A stretch of 64,000 nucleotides of DNA from Caryophanales bacterium UBA4682 (GTDB lineage: Bacteria; Bacillota_I; Bacilli_A; RFN20; CAG-288): positions 1-64,000 of the forward strand of contig DHKY01000011.1 in assembly GCA_002404995.1 (NCBI GenBank), in the 5' to 3' direction. Numbering within the stretch: position 1 is the first letter of the stretch; each line of letters starts with the position of its first letter. Shown here in pieces: positions 24,984 through 33,792 of this stretch. A program made the position numbers and the translations under genes. The notes below the pieces were generated by a model. It was not told the DNA's origin. It ran no database searches and saw only the letters and a program-made list of their open reading frames with translations.

Positions 24984-25733
24984 ATGATTAAATTAGTGCT
25001 TATCCGTCATGGTGAATCCGAGTGGAACAAGCTTAACTTATTCACCGGTTGGACGGATGTCGAACTTTCTGAAAAAGGTGTCGAAGAAGCCAAGAACGGC
25101 GGAAAGTTATTAAAGGAAGGCGGATATACTTTCGATGTCTGCTATACTTCCTTCCTTAAGCGTGCCATTCATACTGCCTGGCATGTCTTAGATGGTGTCG
25201 ACGAAGACTACATTCCGGTTATCAAAGACTGGCACCTCAATGAACGTCATTATGGTGCTTTACAAGGTTTAAACAAAGCTGAAACTGCTGCCAAGTATGG
25301 TGCAGAGCAGGTCCACCAGTGGCGTCGAAGCTTCGATATTGCCCCGCCGGAGCTTGAAGCTGATGACCCACGTAATCCGGCAAATCAGGTCCAGTATAAG
25401 GGAATTGACCCAAAGGTTCTTCCGCTTCACGAATCTTTAAAGGATACAATTGCCCGTGTTGTCCCTTATTATAACGAAGTCATTGTTCCTGAAATCAAGG
25501 CTGGCAAAAAAGTCCTGATTGCAGCCCATGGCAATTCTCTCCGTGCATTAGTCAAGTATCTTGACAACATCTCCGATGAAGATATCGCTGGATTAAACAT
25601 TCCAACTGGTGTCCCGCTTGTCTATGAGCTTGACGAAGATCTTAAACCGATCAAGCACTATTATCTTGGCGACCAGGAAAAGATTGCTGCAAAAATCAAC
25701 GCAGTCAAAAACCAAGATTCCGTTAAAAAATAA
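24984..25733 (+). CDS. gpmA: 2,3-bisphosphoglycerate-dependent phosphoglycerate mutase
   Basis: This glycolytic enzyme interconverts 3- and 2-phosphoglycerate through a phosphohistidine. The 249 residues carry L-I-R-H-G-E-S-E-W-N with catalytic His10, N-L-F-T-G-W-T-D, N-E-R-H-Y-G-A-L-Q-G and A-A-H-G-N-S-L-R-A-L with the second catalytic His. I chose ATG 24984 since AGGAGG lies 8 bp upstream; a TTG at 24963 would put the ribosome binding site inside the protein. Arginines are CGT/CGA and AGG is essentially absent, as expected for a highly expressed gene. A strong terminator follows. Confidence 0.96.
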   Translation: MIKLVLIRHGESEWNKLNLFTGWTDVELSEKGVEEAKNGGKLLKEGGYTFDVCYTSFLKRAIHTAWHVLDGVDEDYIPVIKDWHLNERHYGALQGLNKAETAAKYGAEQVHQWRRSFDIAPPELEADDPRNPANQVQYKGIDPKVLPLHESLKDTIARVVPYYNEVIVPEIKAGKKVLIAAHGNSLRALVKYLDNISDEDIAGLNIPTGVPLVYELDEDLKPIKHYYLGDQEKIAAKINAVKNQDSVKK

Positions 25734-25744
25734 AAAAATCAGTT

Positions 25745-25771
25745 AGGCTTCCTGTAAAGGAAGCCTTTTTT
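25745..25771 (+). terminator. Terminator of gpmA
   Basis: An 8-bp stem (25745-25752 with 25759-25766) with a 6-nt loop and T-run, 12 bp after the stop. Confidence 0.9.
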
Positions 25772-25831
25772 CTTAATTCTAAGGAAAGCAAAGAAGAAAA
25801 CCGATATAATAAATAAGAGGTTATATAAGAA

Positions 25832-26338
25832 ATGATTGAATTAAAAATCAAAGACTATGGAACGATCAAAATCGAACTTGAGCGGAAAGAAGCACCGAAT
25901 ACATGTGCAAACTTTACCGAACTCGTCAAGAAAGGATTTTACGATGGGCTGATTTTCCACCGTGTGATCCGCCATTTCAGGATTCAAGGCGGTGACCCGC
26001 AAGGAATCGGTATCGGTGGCCCGGGATATGGTATCAAAGGAGAGTTTTTAGCAAACGGTGTCGAAAACCACCTTTCGCATAAACGCGGTGTTGTTTCAAT
26101 GGCACGCGCCAGGGATCCCGATTCTGCCGGCAGCCAGTTTTTCATCTGTGATGCTGATGATGAATTCCTAGATGGGCAATATGCCGCCTTTGGACATGTT
26201 GTGGAAGGAATGGATGTTGTAGATAAAATCGCCAAAGTCCGTAAAGACGGAAATGATAAGCCGTATGAAGATGTTGTCATCGAAAAAGCAACTGCTGTCG
26301 GTGAAGAAGATTTGCCTGTTGAAAAAATCCCAGAATAA
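25832..26338 (+). CDS. Peptidyl-prolyl cis-trans isomerase (cyclophilin)
   Basis: A 168-residue cytosolic cyclophilin that speeds proline isomerisation. Core motifs F-H-R-V-I, F-M-I-Q-G-G-D-P, G-S-Q-F-F-I and F-G-H-V-V-E-G-M-D-V-V are all present. The Met of the universally conserved F-M-I-Q-G-G-D is encoded by AGG (25979-25981), one of the clearest code-reassignment sites. The catalytic Arg in F-H-R is CGT. No signal peptide. It is followed within 3 bp by holA, and a GAGGT site precedes it. Confidence 0.95.
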   Translation: MIELKIKDYGTIKIELERKEAPNTCANFTELVKKGFYDGLIFHRVIRHFRIQGGDPQGIGIGGPGYGIKGEFLANGVENHLSHKRGVVSMARARDPDSAGSQFFICDADDEFLDGQYAAFGHVVEGMDVVDKIAKVRKDGNDKPYEDVVIEKATAVGEEDLPVEKIPE

Positions 26339-26341
26339 TTC

Positions 26342-27328
26342 ATGATTCAACTTTACTACGGTCAGGATTCCGGATATGTACAGCACAAGGCGTTAAAGGA
26401 TTTAAAGAAGAATCTTCCGGAAAACGCCTTCGCTTCCATTATCAAATATGATGGATACAAGGATCCGATTGGAGAGTTTCTCTCTGACTGTCTTTCTCTT
26501 TCCCTATTTGGCGAAAAAAAGACTATCGTAGTTTTGAATTGTTATTTTTTCCTTTCTTCCCCAGGAAAGAAGAATCCAATTCCCGACTCCGCCCAAGACT
26601 ACCAAGGATTGATGGATTATAGGAAGAACCCTTCGCCAGACACCGACCTAATCAGGATTGTACCCGGGCTTGTCGATAAAAAAGGGGAGCTTTACAAGAC
26701 CGCAAGGAACGAGGGTGTTGAATTAATAGCTTGTCTTTCTCCCACCGATAACGATTTGTCTCTGTACATCAATCAGAAAGCATCAGAGAGGAAGAAAAAA
26801 GTTCAACCTGAAGCTGTTAAACTAGTTATTCAGTACTGCCAAGGTGACTTTCTTCTTTTGGATAATACTTTGGACAAGCTTTTCTGTTACACAGACAATG
26901 TAATGGCAGTGGATGTCAAAGAACTTGTCACACGCCCGTTAGAGAACGACGTTTTTGCCATTGTTACTTCTCTTCTCCATTGTGAAACAAGCAAAGCTTT
27001 GAAAATCTATCAGGATCTGCGAAAAAGTGGTAGCAATCCCCTTTCCTTGCTTCCGGTTTTTGCTTCACAATTTCGGTTTATGGCCCTAGTCAAAGCATTA
27101 TCCCTACAACATGAAACCAAAGATTCGATTGCGAAAGAATTATCTGTAAAACCTGGTCGTATTTTTTATACGCTTCGTGATACCGAAGCGATCAGTTACG
27201 ATACTCTTCTTAAAATTCTATCGGATAGGGCTGATAGGGAAAAGGAAAGGAAACTCTATAGGGATGATGGAGATGTCAAAATAGAAGTGTTCTTAGCCAC
27301 CTTCTCCAAAAAATACGTGCTCCGGTAG
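26342..27328 (+). CDS. holA: DNA polymerase III subunit delta
   Basis: HolA is the clamp-loader subunit that opens the sliding clamp. The 328 residues follow the family layout: N-terminal Y-Y-G-Q-D segment, central F-G-E-K-K-T-I-V-V-L-N strand, and C-terminal F-A-S-Q-F-R-F with a CGG-encoded conserved Arg. It lies next to a convergent rpsT, an arrangement kept in many Bacillota and good support for the call. The middle contains an extra loop with a K-N-P-I-P-D stretch. It starts 3 bp after the cyclophilin gene. Confidence 0.82.
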   Translation: MIQLYYGQDSGYVQHKALKDLKKNLPENAFASIIKYDGYKDPIGEFLSDCLSLSLFGEKKTIVVLNCYFFLSSPGKKNPIPDSAQDYQGLMDYRKNPSPDTDLIRIVPGLVDKKGELYKTARNEGVELIACLSPTDNDLSLYINQKASERKKKVQPEAVKLVIQYCQGDFLLLDNTLDKLFCYTDNVMAVDVKELVTRPLENDVFAIVTSLLHCETSKALKIYQDLRKSGSNPLSLLPVFASQFRFMALVKALSLQHETKDSIAKELSVKPGRIFYTLRDTEAISYDTLLKILSDRADREKERKLYRDDGDVKIEVFLATFSKKYVLR

Positions 27329-27342
27329 ATTTAAAAAGGCAA

Positions 27343-27380
27343 AAAAAGGGAAACCAGCAGAATTGCTGGTTTCCCTTTTT
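27343..27380. terminator. Bidirectional terminator between holA and rpsT
   Basis: A 17-bp perfect stem (27343-27359 with 27364-27380) with a GAAT loop; A-run on one side and T-run on the other allow function in both directions. Confidence 0.92.
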
Positions 27381-27396
27381 GAATCAACCTAATCGA

Positions 27397-27684
27397 TTAC
27401 TTGCTTTCAACTGCCGGAGCAGCAGCAAGAGCATTGACTTCAAGAGTCAAACGAGACTTCTGACGAGCAGCAGTATTCTTATGCTGGATGCCTTTCTTGA
27501 CAGATTTGTCAATCAAGGAAACTGCTTCCGGAAGAAGCTTAGCAGCTAAAGCTGCGTCTTTTGCTGCAACAGCTTTATCAACCTTCTTAATAGCTGTACG
27601 CCTAGAAGATTTGAAAGCAGCATTGATGTCGTGATTCCGTTTACGGACGAGAATACGTTTTTTCTCAGATTTAATGTTCGCCAT
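27397..27684 (-). CDS. rpsT: 30S ribosomal protein S20
   Basis: S20 binds the 5' domain and helix 44 of 16S rRNA. The 95-residue basic protein begins M-A-N-I-K-S and has the hallmark K-S-S-M-R-T-A-I-K-K, where the Met is AGG (27601-27603) and the next residue is a CGT-encoded Arg. G-I-Q-H-K-N-T-A-A-R-Q-K-S-R-L completes the family pattern. The tail is Ala-rich. An AGGAG site precedes the ATG. Confidence 0.96.
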   Translation of the reverse strand: MANIKSEKKRILVRKRNHDINAAFKSSRRTAIKKVDKAVAAKDAALAAKLLPEAVSLIDKSVKKGIQHKNTAARQKSRLTLEVNALAAAPAVESK

Positions 27685-27799
27685 GGTTTATATACTCCTC
27701 TATTAAAACATGCTTAACCGCGATTAAAAATTATACTAGTCTCTAGCTGTCTTTTCAAGAGACAAGGCAAAATATGTTCTGAAGTGAAGTGCGTTCTGA

Positions 27800-27805
27800 T
27801 ATAAT
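27800..27805 (+). promoter_or_regulatory. -10 element of deoC
   Basis: TATAAT at 27800-27805, 21 bp before the deoC ATG, with AGAGG between. The -35 is not convincing. Confidence 0.5.
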
Positions 27806-27826
27806 TTAAGCAGAGGATAAAAGAAA

Positions 27827-28465
27827 ATGGAATACAATCGCTTAATTGACCACACATTATTAGCTGCCGATGCAACAGAAGACAAAATCATCAAGCTCTG
27901 TAACGAAGCAAAAGAAAATGATTTTGCTTCTGTCTGTGTAAATCCTTGCTGGATACCGCTCTGTGCTTCCCTTCTAAAAGGTTCCAATACTAAAGTTTGC
28001 ACTGTCATTGGTTTCCCTTTAGGAGCTAGGACAACTGAAGCAAAGGTTTTTGAAGCTTCCGATGCTGTCAACAAAGGTGCTGAAGAAGTCGATAGGGTCA
28101 TCAATATCGGAAAACTTAAAGATAAAAAAGACGACTATGTATATAACGAAATCAAAGCAATAAAGGAAGGATGCCATGGACGTCTTTTGAAAGTCATCAT
28201 CGAATGCTGCCTTCTGACAGATGAAGAGAAAGTCCGTGCCTGTCTGCTGGCTAAGAAAGCGGGTGCTGATTTTGTTAAAACCTCAACTGGCTTTTCTAAG
28301 TGGGGGGCCAAAGCTGAAGATGTTCGCTTGAGGCGCAAAACAGTCGGCCAAGACATGGGTGTCAAAGCTGCTGGCGGAATCCGAGATAAGGAAACTGCAA
28401 AAGAAATGGTCGAAGCAGGAGCTTCCAGAATTGGTACATCACACGGAATCGAAATCATTAAGTAA
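27827..28465 (+). CDS. deoC: Deoxyribose-phosphate aldolase
   Basis: DeoC cleaves 2-deoxyribose-5-phosphate to glyceraldehyde-3-phosphate and acetaldehyde in deoxynucleoside catabolism. The 212 residues hold I-D-H-T-L-L, V-D-M-V-I-N-I-G, the Schiff-base Lys in V-K-T-S-T-G-F, E-D-V-R-L-M-R-K-T-V-G and K-A-A-G-G-I-R-D. Two invariant Met (28094-28096 and 28331-28333) are AGG; in the second motif both true Arg are CGC. It is followed by a small lipoprotein gene after 3 bp. Confidence 0.96.
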   Translation: MEYNRLIDHTLLAADATEDKIIKLCNEAKENDFASVCVNPCWIPLCASLLKGSNTKVCTVIGFPLGARTTEAKVFEASDAVNKGAEEVDRVINIGKLKDKKDDYVYNEIKAIKEGCHGRLLKVIIECCLLTDEEKVRACLLAKKAGADFVKTSTGFSKWGAKAEDVRLRRKTVGQDMGVKAAGGIRDKETAKEMVEAGASRIGTSHGIEIIK

Positions 28466-28468
28466 ATT

Positions 28469-28984
28469 ATGAAAAAGAAAATCATTTTACTCACTGGTTC
28501 TCTTTTAACTTTTCTTTTATCAGGCTGTAAAGCCAATTATTATGAACCAAATGGCGTCCCAGCAGAAACGGATTTAGTTTATTGGATAGCGGAGCCCTGG
28601 AAAGATTCCAAAAAGCAGAAATTAACTCTCCTAAGACCTGGTATGGGAATCGAATCCTATCTTGGGGCGAGTTATGATATCTCGAAAGTTTCAGATGATT
28701 ATCCCTGCGTCGAATACACTTTTTCTGGTTATCCGGATGCGAAAAACAGTTATCATGCCACAAACATCAAGGTAACAGATCCTGCAGTAAGAGTTCTTGG
28801 CTTGACTTTTCTTTCCACGGAAGAAGATATCGAATCAAAAAGGAAGGAATGCAACTACAGAAAAAACAGGCAAGCAGAAAACCTTACCTTCCAGATTGCA
28901 GACAAGGTTACTATCACCTTCAATCCAAACATATCCATTCTCCTTTTTGCGGCTACAACGAACAAAGACAACATTCAATTTTAA
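28469..28984 (+). CDS. Small lipoprotein of unknown function
   Basis: A 171-residue protein with a clear lipoprotein signal: K-K-K, hydrophobic core, and L-L-S-G-C at about 16-20. The mature part contains Y-Y-E-P-N, a G-Y-P-D-A-K-N segment and ends K-D-N-I-Q-F. I recognise no domain. It begins 3 bp after deoC and ends at a strong terminator, so it is co-transcribed with deoC. Confidence 0.72.
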   Translation: MKKKIILLTGSLLTFLLSGCKANYYEPNGVPAETDLVYWIAEPWKDSKKQKLTLLRPGMGIESYLGASYDISKVSDDYPCVEYTFSGYPDAKNSYHATNIKVTDPAVRVLGLTFLSTEEDIESKRKECNYRKNRQAENLTFQIADKVTITFNPNISILLFAATTNKDNIQF

Positions 28985-28990
28985 AGGCAA

Positions 28991-29016
28991 AAGCCACCCG
29001 TAAGGGTGGCTTTTTG
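28991..29016 (+). terminator. Terminator of deoC and the lipoprotein gene
   Basis: A 9-bp stem (28991-28999 with 29004-29012) with a GTAA loop and T-run, 7 bp after the stop. Confidence 0.9.
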
Positions 29017-29045
29017 TGTTTCTTCTTAAAAGAAGACAAACATTT

Positions 29046-30800
29046 TTAACGAGAATCAAATGCTTGGAGAGAATCGACGTTGATCAGCTCACACCTAACC
29101 ATCGGTTCCTTCTTTGTTTCTTTCCTTAAGAAACGTGTCCTCTTCTCTGCGATTTTCTTATTCCTATCTTCCCTAGACTGTTTTGATTCTGTGTTGCTAA
29201 GCCAGGCTTGTACTTGGGAAGTAAACAAAGTCGAAATCTGATTCCTTAACGGATTAAATTCTTTCCTGTAAAGGAATCCTTTCCTTTGAACATCTGGCGA
29301 AGAAACAATCTTATGTTTTTTCCTGCTGATGGCAAGAGAGAGGATAATGATTCCGCCATCCGCCATTTTCTGACGTTCTTCGATAGCCGCTTCTTTGACT
29401 TCACCAACGGAGTTCCCGTCCACAAGGACGTCACCAGTCTTGAGGAGAATGTTTTTATGAATCAGACGTCCCCTATCATCAAAGGCAAGTGCCCTTCCAT
29501 TGTCAAAAACGAAAATGTTCTTATTATTTAATCCGACGTTCCTGTTGAGTGCAATCTGAGCATTTGCTGTCAACAAACGGAATTCACCTTTGACCGGGAG
29601 ATAATAATGAGGACGGAACAGAGAAATCCTCATTTTGATATCTTCTTGCTGAGCATGCCTTGATGCAAGTTCCTTGCGGGAAAGGGCAAGGACATGGCAA
29701 TCAGTACGGAAAATCGTATCCGACGCATCCGTGGCGAGTACTTCCGTTCCTGGAACGGATGGAGCAGCATTGATCCAACTGTCTTTCGTATTGACACGGA
29801 TATTTTCTAAGCCGTTGTAACAGATATCCTTCGATAAATTGAAAAGTTCTTCTCCGCTTCCGGTAACAAGCACGACTACATCGCTGTCCTGCCTGAAAGG
29901 AATCTGGTCCGGAGTGACACGCATGGAATCCGGAATCATGAGGATGCCTTGCTTTCCCCTATCATCAATGAGGGAGATGTCCGATTTGTTGGCAATACAG
30001 ATTTTCTTTCGGTATTTCCGTGAAAGATTGATGATTTCCTGAATATTAAAGAAGTTCTGTGTATAGAGGGAAACAAAAATCTTACCTGTAGCATCTTCGA
30101 AGACAGATTTGACTTTATCCGTAATTCTATGATTCGGAGATGCATTGCCTGGTTTATCAGCACTCTCGGATTCTGTCCTTAAAAGGAATGTCTTAGACTC
30201 TTCGCTGATACGTGCAATCCGTGGAAGATCAAAGGTATAGCCTTTCCTAGCAGAATAATCCGAAATATAGTCCGAAGTATAAACAATATTGCCAAGAGGT
30301 GTCTCTAATGCAAAGCCGAAAGACTCCGCAACGCTATGAGTCGTTTCAAAGAGATGGAACCTATGTCCGGAGATAACAACATCGGAGCTAGGAAGGACTG
30401 GAACAAAAACAGCATTCTTAATCTTCCGAGACTTGTCTTCGAGTTTGTTTTTAATGTAAGTAATCGTTGTCTGGCTAGCATAAATCGGAGCATTGACGAG
30501 ATTTAGAAGATAGGGAAGTGCTCCATACTGATCATCATGGGCATGGGTAATAATGATTGCGCGGATGCGAGACTGGATTTCTTTTAGGTAAGTGAAGTCC
30601 GGAATGATCAAATCAACTCCGGGAATCCTATTATTCGGGTATTTGATTCCACATTCAACAACAAAAGCATCATTATTGACTTCAATCACATAGCAGTTTT
30701 TTCCGTTTTCATCCAAACCGCCGAGTGCCACGACTTTGATTGGATAATTGCCAATTTCCTTATCGAATCTTACTTCATCCTGTTTATTATTAGTGTTCAT
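29046..30800 (-). CDS. rnj: RNase J-family protein with degenerate metal site (J2-like)
   Basis: A 584-residue metallo-beta-lactamase/beta-CASP protein of the RNase J family, which degrades and processes mRNA and rRNA. I start at ATG 30800 (A-A-G-G-A upstream), just before M-N-T-N-N. The MBL motif H-x-H-x-D-H reads H86-A-H88-D-D90-Q91, so the last metal His is Gln. The usual S-I-P-D becomes S-V-A-E, the C-terminal H-V-S-G-H becomes L-A-S-M-H, and the P-V-H-G-E-Y-R motif becomes P-V-K-G-E-F-R (Lys404). AGG in K-M-M-I-S-L-F-R-P is at a family Met/Leu position. Loss of several ligands suggests weak or no nuclease activity and a partner role, like RNase J2 beside J1. No second copy is in the window. 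Confidence 0.85.
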   Translation of the reverse strand: MNTNNKQDEVRFDKEIGNYPIKVVALGGLDENGKNCYVIEVNNDAFVVECGIKYPNNRIPGVDLIIPDFTYLKEIQSRIRAIIITHAHDDQYGALPYLLNLVNAPIYASQTTITYIKNKLEDKSRKIKNAVFVPVLPSSDVVISGHRFHLFETTHSVAESFGFALETPLGNIVYTSDYISDYSARKGYTFDLPRIARISEESKTFLLRTESESADKPGNASPNHRITDKVKSVFEDATGKIFVSLYTQNFFNIQEIINLSRKYRKKICIANKSDISLIDDRGKQGILMIPDSMRVTPDQIPFRQDSDVVVLVTGSGEELFNLSKDICYNGLENIRVNTKDSWINAAPSVPGTEVLATDASDTIFRTDCHVLALSRKELASRHAQQEDIKMRISLFRPHYYLPVKGEFRLLTANAQIALNRNVGLNNKNIFVFDNGRALAFDDRGRLIHKNILLKTGDVLVDGNSVGEVKEAAIEERQKMADGGIIILSLAISRKKHKIVSSPDVQRKGFLYRKEFNPLRNQISTLFTSQVQAWLSNTESKQSREDRNKKIAEKRTRFLRKETKKEPMVRCELINVDSLQAFDSR

Positions 30801-30941
30801 CTTAAAGAGTCCTTTATTCTTATAATGCAGACAAAAGCCAAAAAGAAGCAATTATATGGCTAAATAGTGTTGGCTTCCTTATTTCTTTAATATCTTAAAG
30901 GATTTTTCTTTCCGTTTCAATGATTTCAGAAAGGGAACAGC

Positions 30942-31724
30942 TTACAAATCGATATCCATCACAACTGGACAATGATCGGAACCATAAACATCCGTGAGAA
31001 TTTCACTGGATTGGACAAGCGGGAAAATATCTTTTGTGACAAGCCTATAATCAATACGCCAGCCAGCGTTCTTCTCTCTGGCATGGAAACGATAGGAAAA
31101 ATAAGAATATTTCTCTTCCGTAGGATGAAGTTCACGGAAAGTATCGACAAATCCTAAATCAAGAAGTTTGCCAAATGCTTCACGCTCTTCATCTGTGAAT
31201 CCGGAAGAATTGTGATTCGTTTCCGGATGCTTCAGATCAATCTCATTATGAGCAACATTCAAATCACCGGTCACTATGACCGGTTTTTTCTTCCTTAATT
31301 CGGAAAGATAATCACGGAGATCCTGTTCAAACACAAGACGATAAGGCAACCGTTTTGGTTTATCTTTCGGAGTCGGGTTCTCGCCGGAATTTGGAACATA
31401 CATTTCCACGAAATAAAAACCAGGATATTCCAGTGAGATAACGCGCCCTTCATCATCATATTTTCCATCTTTGAGCCCGTAATGCACCGATAAGGGCTTC
31501 TGTTTAGTTAAAACAGCCGTTCCTGCATATCCTTTTTTTACCTTGGAAACAGTCCAATATGGAAGATACCCCTCCCTTTGGAACGGAAAATCTGTATGTT
31601 CCTTTTCAGTCAGTTTCAGTTCCTCTATTCCTAATACATCAGGGTGGACGTCCTCCCATTGGCTAAGGAGGCCCTTGGATAAATAGGCTTTTATAGAATT
31701 GACATTAAAAGACCTGAATCTCAT
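30942..31724 (-). CDS. xth: Exodeoxyribonuclease III
   Basis: An AP endonuclease and 3' exonuclease for base excision repair. The 260 residues have F-N-V-N-S-I-K-A, the catalytic Glu in I-E-E-L-K, G-D-L-N-V-A-H-N-E-I-D-L, G-W-R-I-D-Y-M-L-V-T and G-S-D-H-C-P-V. The Met in D-Y-M-L-V is AGG while the R of G-W-R is CGT, and M-R-F-M-S-F-N also uses AGG for the second Met. It begins one base after the aguB stop, so the repair gene is the last of an aguA-aguB-xth operon. Confidence 0.95.
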   Translation of the reverse strand: MRFRSFNVNSIKAYLSKGLLSQWEDVHPDVLGIEELKLTEKEHTDFPFQREGYLPYWTVSKVKKGYAGTAVLTKQKPLSVHYGLKDGKYDDEGRVISLEYPGFYFVEMYVPNSGENPTPKDKPKRLPYRLVFEQDLRDYLSELRKKKPVIVTGDLNVAHNEIDLKHPETNHNSSGFTDEEREAFGKLLDLGFVDTFRELHPTEEKYSYFSYRFHAREKNAGWRIDYRLVTKDIFPLVQSSEILTDVYGSDHCPVVMDIDL

Positions 31725-32597
31725 TTATTTTTCCTCCGAAGAAGCATCCATTTTCCTGATATCTTTATACCTTTCAGGACGTCGATCACGGAAGATTCCC
31801 CAGTCACGGCGTTTAGCTTCAATGGCATCTAAGTCAAAGGCATGAACCAAAATCCCTTCCTGTGTCCGATCAAAGCTTTCTACAACATTTCCAGTTTCAT
31901 CCGTGATAAAAGAAGAACCATAAAAGGTCCTGGAGGATTTCTCCTCATCTTCTCTTCCAATACGGTTCGAAGCAACAACCGGCATGATATTCAATGCGGA
32001 TTGTCCAATCCTGGCGTTTCTCCAATGATCACGGCTATCCTTAGGAAGAATAGGCTCGCTTCCAATCGCTGTAGGAAAGCAAAGGTACTCAGCACCTTTT
32101 AAGGCAAGCTCCCGTCCGGTTTCAAGAAACCATTGGTCCCAGCAGATACCGATTCCAATTCTTCCCGCTTTGGTATCAAAGACTTTAAATCCAGTATCAC
32201 CAGGTGTGAAATAAAATTTTTCTTCATAGCACTCCCCAGTAGGAATATGGGTTTTCCGGTATAAACCTTTTCTGGTTCCGTCTTTATCAATAACACAGAG
32301 GGAATTAAAATAACAATTGCCCTCCTTTTCGAAGAAAGAAATTGGAAGAACAATTTCAAGTTCTTTAGCTAGTTTGCCAAAATATTCTAAGGTGCGGGAA
32401 TGTTCGTATTCTTCAGCAAACGAGAACCGGTTATAGTCTTCAATCTGGCAGAAATAATTCCGTTCAAATAGTTCCTGAAGAAGAATCCTATCTGCATTTT
32501 TCTTTTTTGCAAGACGAATCAGCCCTGTGGCTTTCTTGATGTTTTCATCATAGTTCTTAGAGCATGACCTTTGGCTGGCCGCTAATGTTACTTTCAT
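31725..32597 (-). CDS. aguB: N-carbamoylputrescine amidase
   Basis: A nitrilase-superfamily enzyme converting N-carbamoylputrescine to putrescine. The 290 residues carry the Glu-Lys-Cys triad in L-L-Q-E-L-F, Y-R-K-T-H-I-P and G-I-C-W-D-Q-W, plus the AguB-specific segments E-K-F-Y-F-T-P-G-D-T-G-F and D-S-R-D-H-W. Family Met in A-A-S-Q-M-S-C (32568-32570) and in H-W-R-N-A-M are AGG. It overlaps aguA by 4 bp, so the two steps are made together. Confidence 0.95.
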   Translation of the reverse strand: MKVTLAASQRSCSKNYDENIKKATGLIRLAKKKNADRILLQELFERNYFCQIEDYNRFSFAEEYEHSRTLEYFGKLAKELEIVLPISFFEKEGNCYFNSLCVIDKDGTRKGLYRKTHIPTGECYEEKFYFTPGDTGFKVFDTKAGRIGIGICWDQWFLETGRELALKGAEYLCFPTAIGSEPILPKDSRDHWRNARIGQSALNIMPVVASNRIGREDEEKSSRTFYGSSFITDETGNVVESFDRTQEGILVHAFDLDAIEAKRRDWGIFRDRRPERYKDIRKMDASSEEK

Positions 32598-33733
32598 AGG
32601 TCTTTGTCCTCCGGCAAAATGGGATAATTCTCTCCATAGGGAATCTGCTTGGTAATGCAGTGGATATTGCCGCCGCCAAGTAGTATTTCCTTGCTATAAA
32701 TAGGAATGATTTTCTTCTTCCCTTGGTAGAAATCATCCAAGGTCTTCATCGCTTTCTCATCATTTTCATCATGGAACTGAGGGAGCAGAATAAACTCTTC
32801 GCCCCTGTAGAAGTTAACATAGCTTCCAGCCAATCTTCGTCCTGCCAAGCGGGAGACGGCATTTGCATCAGAAACCAGACCATCCGCTTCCTCCTTTGTC
32901 CTAAACATTGGCTTAGGAAGAAGGAGCTTTACAATCTGATAGGGATTTCCTTCGAAGTCCGTCTCTTTTTCAAGAGCCTCTAAATCCGCACGACATCTCT
33001 GATACCTAGGGTCTTCTTTATCATCCGTCCAAGCAAGTGCAATCGCCTTTTCAGAAAGAAAACAGGCCCTGTTGTCCACATGTCCATTCGTTTCATCTTC
33101 AAAAACGCCATAAGGAAGCCAAATGACTTTTTTCCTGTTAAGAGATTGCTTAAGCCTGTCTTCGATTTGCTCCTTGCTTAAAGAGGAATTGCGGCCTTTC
33201 GAAAGCAGACATTCCTCTGTTGTCAGAAGCGTGCCTTTTCCATCCGTATGTATGCTTCCGCCTTCTAACACAAAGTCTTTAACCGGATGTCCTTGAATCC
33301 TTAAATCAAGAAGCGTCTTCTTACCAACACTGTTATCGTTTTCCCAAGGAGAATAAAGCCCGTCGATTTTTCCGCCCCATGCATTGAAGCCGAAATCAAC
33401 GCCGACCAGCCGATTCTCGCTGTTTTTCCTGAAAACCGGCATGATATCTCTAGCCCAGCTATCATCATAGGGAAGCCGAAGAATAAATACATTTTCCATT
33501 TCAAACCTAGATACAATCTTATAGTCGATAGAGGGATCAATTACGACAATGACACGTTCGAAGTCTTTGATTGCTTTCACCACAGCAAGGAATTCTCCCC
33601 TTGCTGGCTTCGCATTCTCACGCCAAGTGTCTTTTCGATAAGGAAGCATGACAATTGTTCCGTAATGCTTGTCCCCCTCGAAAGGAAAGAAGAATCCTTT
33701 TAGGTCTTTGATTTCTGCGTTTATCGAGTTCAT
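32594..33733 (-). CDS. aguA: Agmatine deiminase
   Basis: AguA hydrolyses agmatine to N-carbamoylputrescine and ammonia. The 379-residue protein has the penta-repeat amidinotransferase-fold motifs D-D-S-W-A-R-D, N-A-W-G-G, E-G-G-S-I-H-T-D-G, G-H-V-D-N and the catalytic Cys in G-G-G-N-I-H-C-I-T near residue 360. Together with aguB this gives the two-step agmatine-to-putrescine route. No arginine decarboxylase is in the window, so agmatine may be imported or made elsewhere. The start lies 59 bp from the divergent DJ-1 gene. Confidence 0.95.
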   Translation of the reverse strand: MNSINAEIKDLKGFFFPFEGDKHYGTIVMLPYRKDTWRENAKPARGEFLAVVKAIKDFERVIVVIDPSIDYKIVSRFEMENVFILRLPYDDSWARDIMPVFRKNSENRLVGVDFGFNAWGGKIDGLYSPWENDNSVGKKTLLDLRIQGHPVKDFVLEGGSIHTDGKGTLLTTEECLLSKGRNSSLSKEQIEDRLKQSLNRKKVIWLPYGVFEDETNGHVDNRACFLSEKAIALAWTDDKEDPRYQRCRADLEALEKETDFEGNPYQIVKLLLPKPMFRTKEEADGLVSDANAVSRLAGRRLAGSYVNFYRGEEFILLPQFHDENDEKAMKTLDDFYQGKKKIIPIYSKEILLGGGNIHCITKQIPYGENYPILPEDKDL

Positions 33734-33792
33734 TTTTTCTTTTTATGTTTCCTATAGATGGTATTATAAGATATATAGGAGGAAAACAGAAA

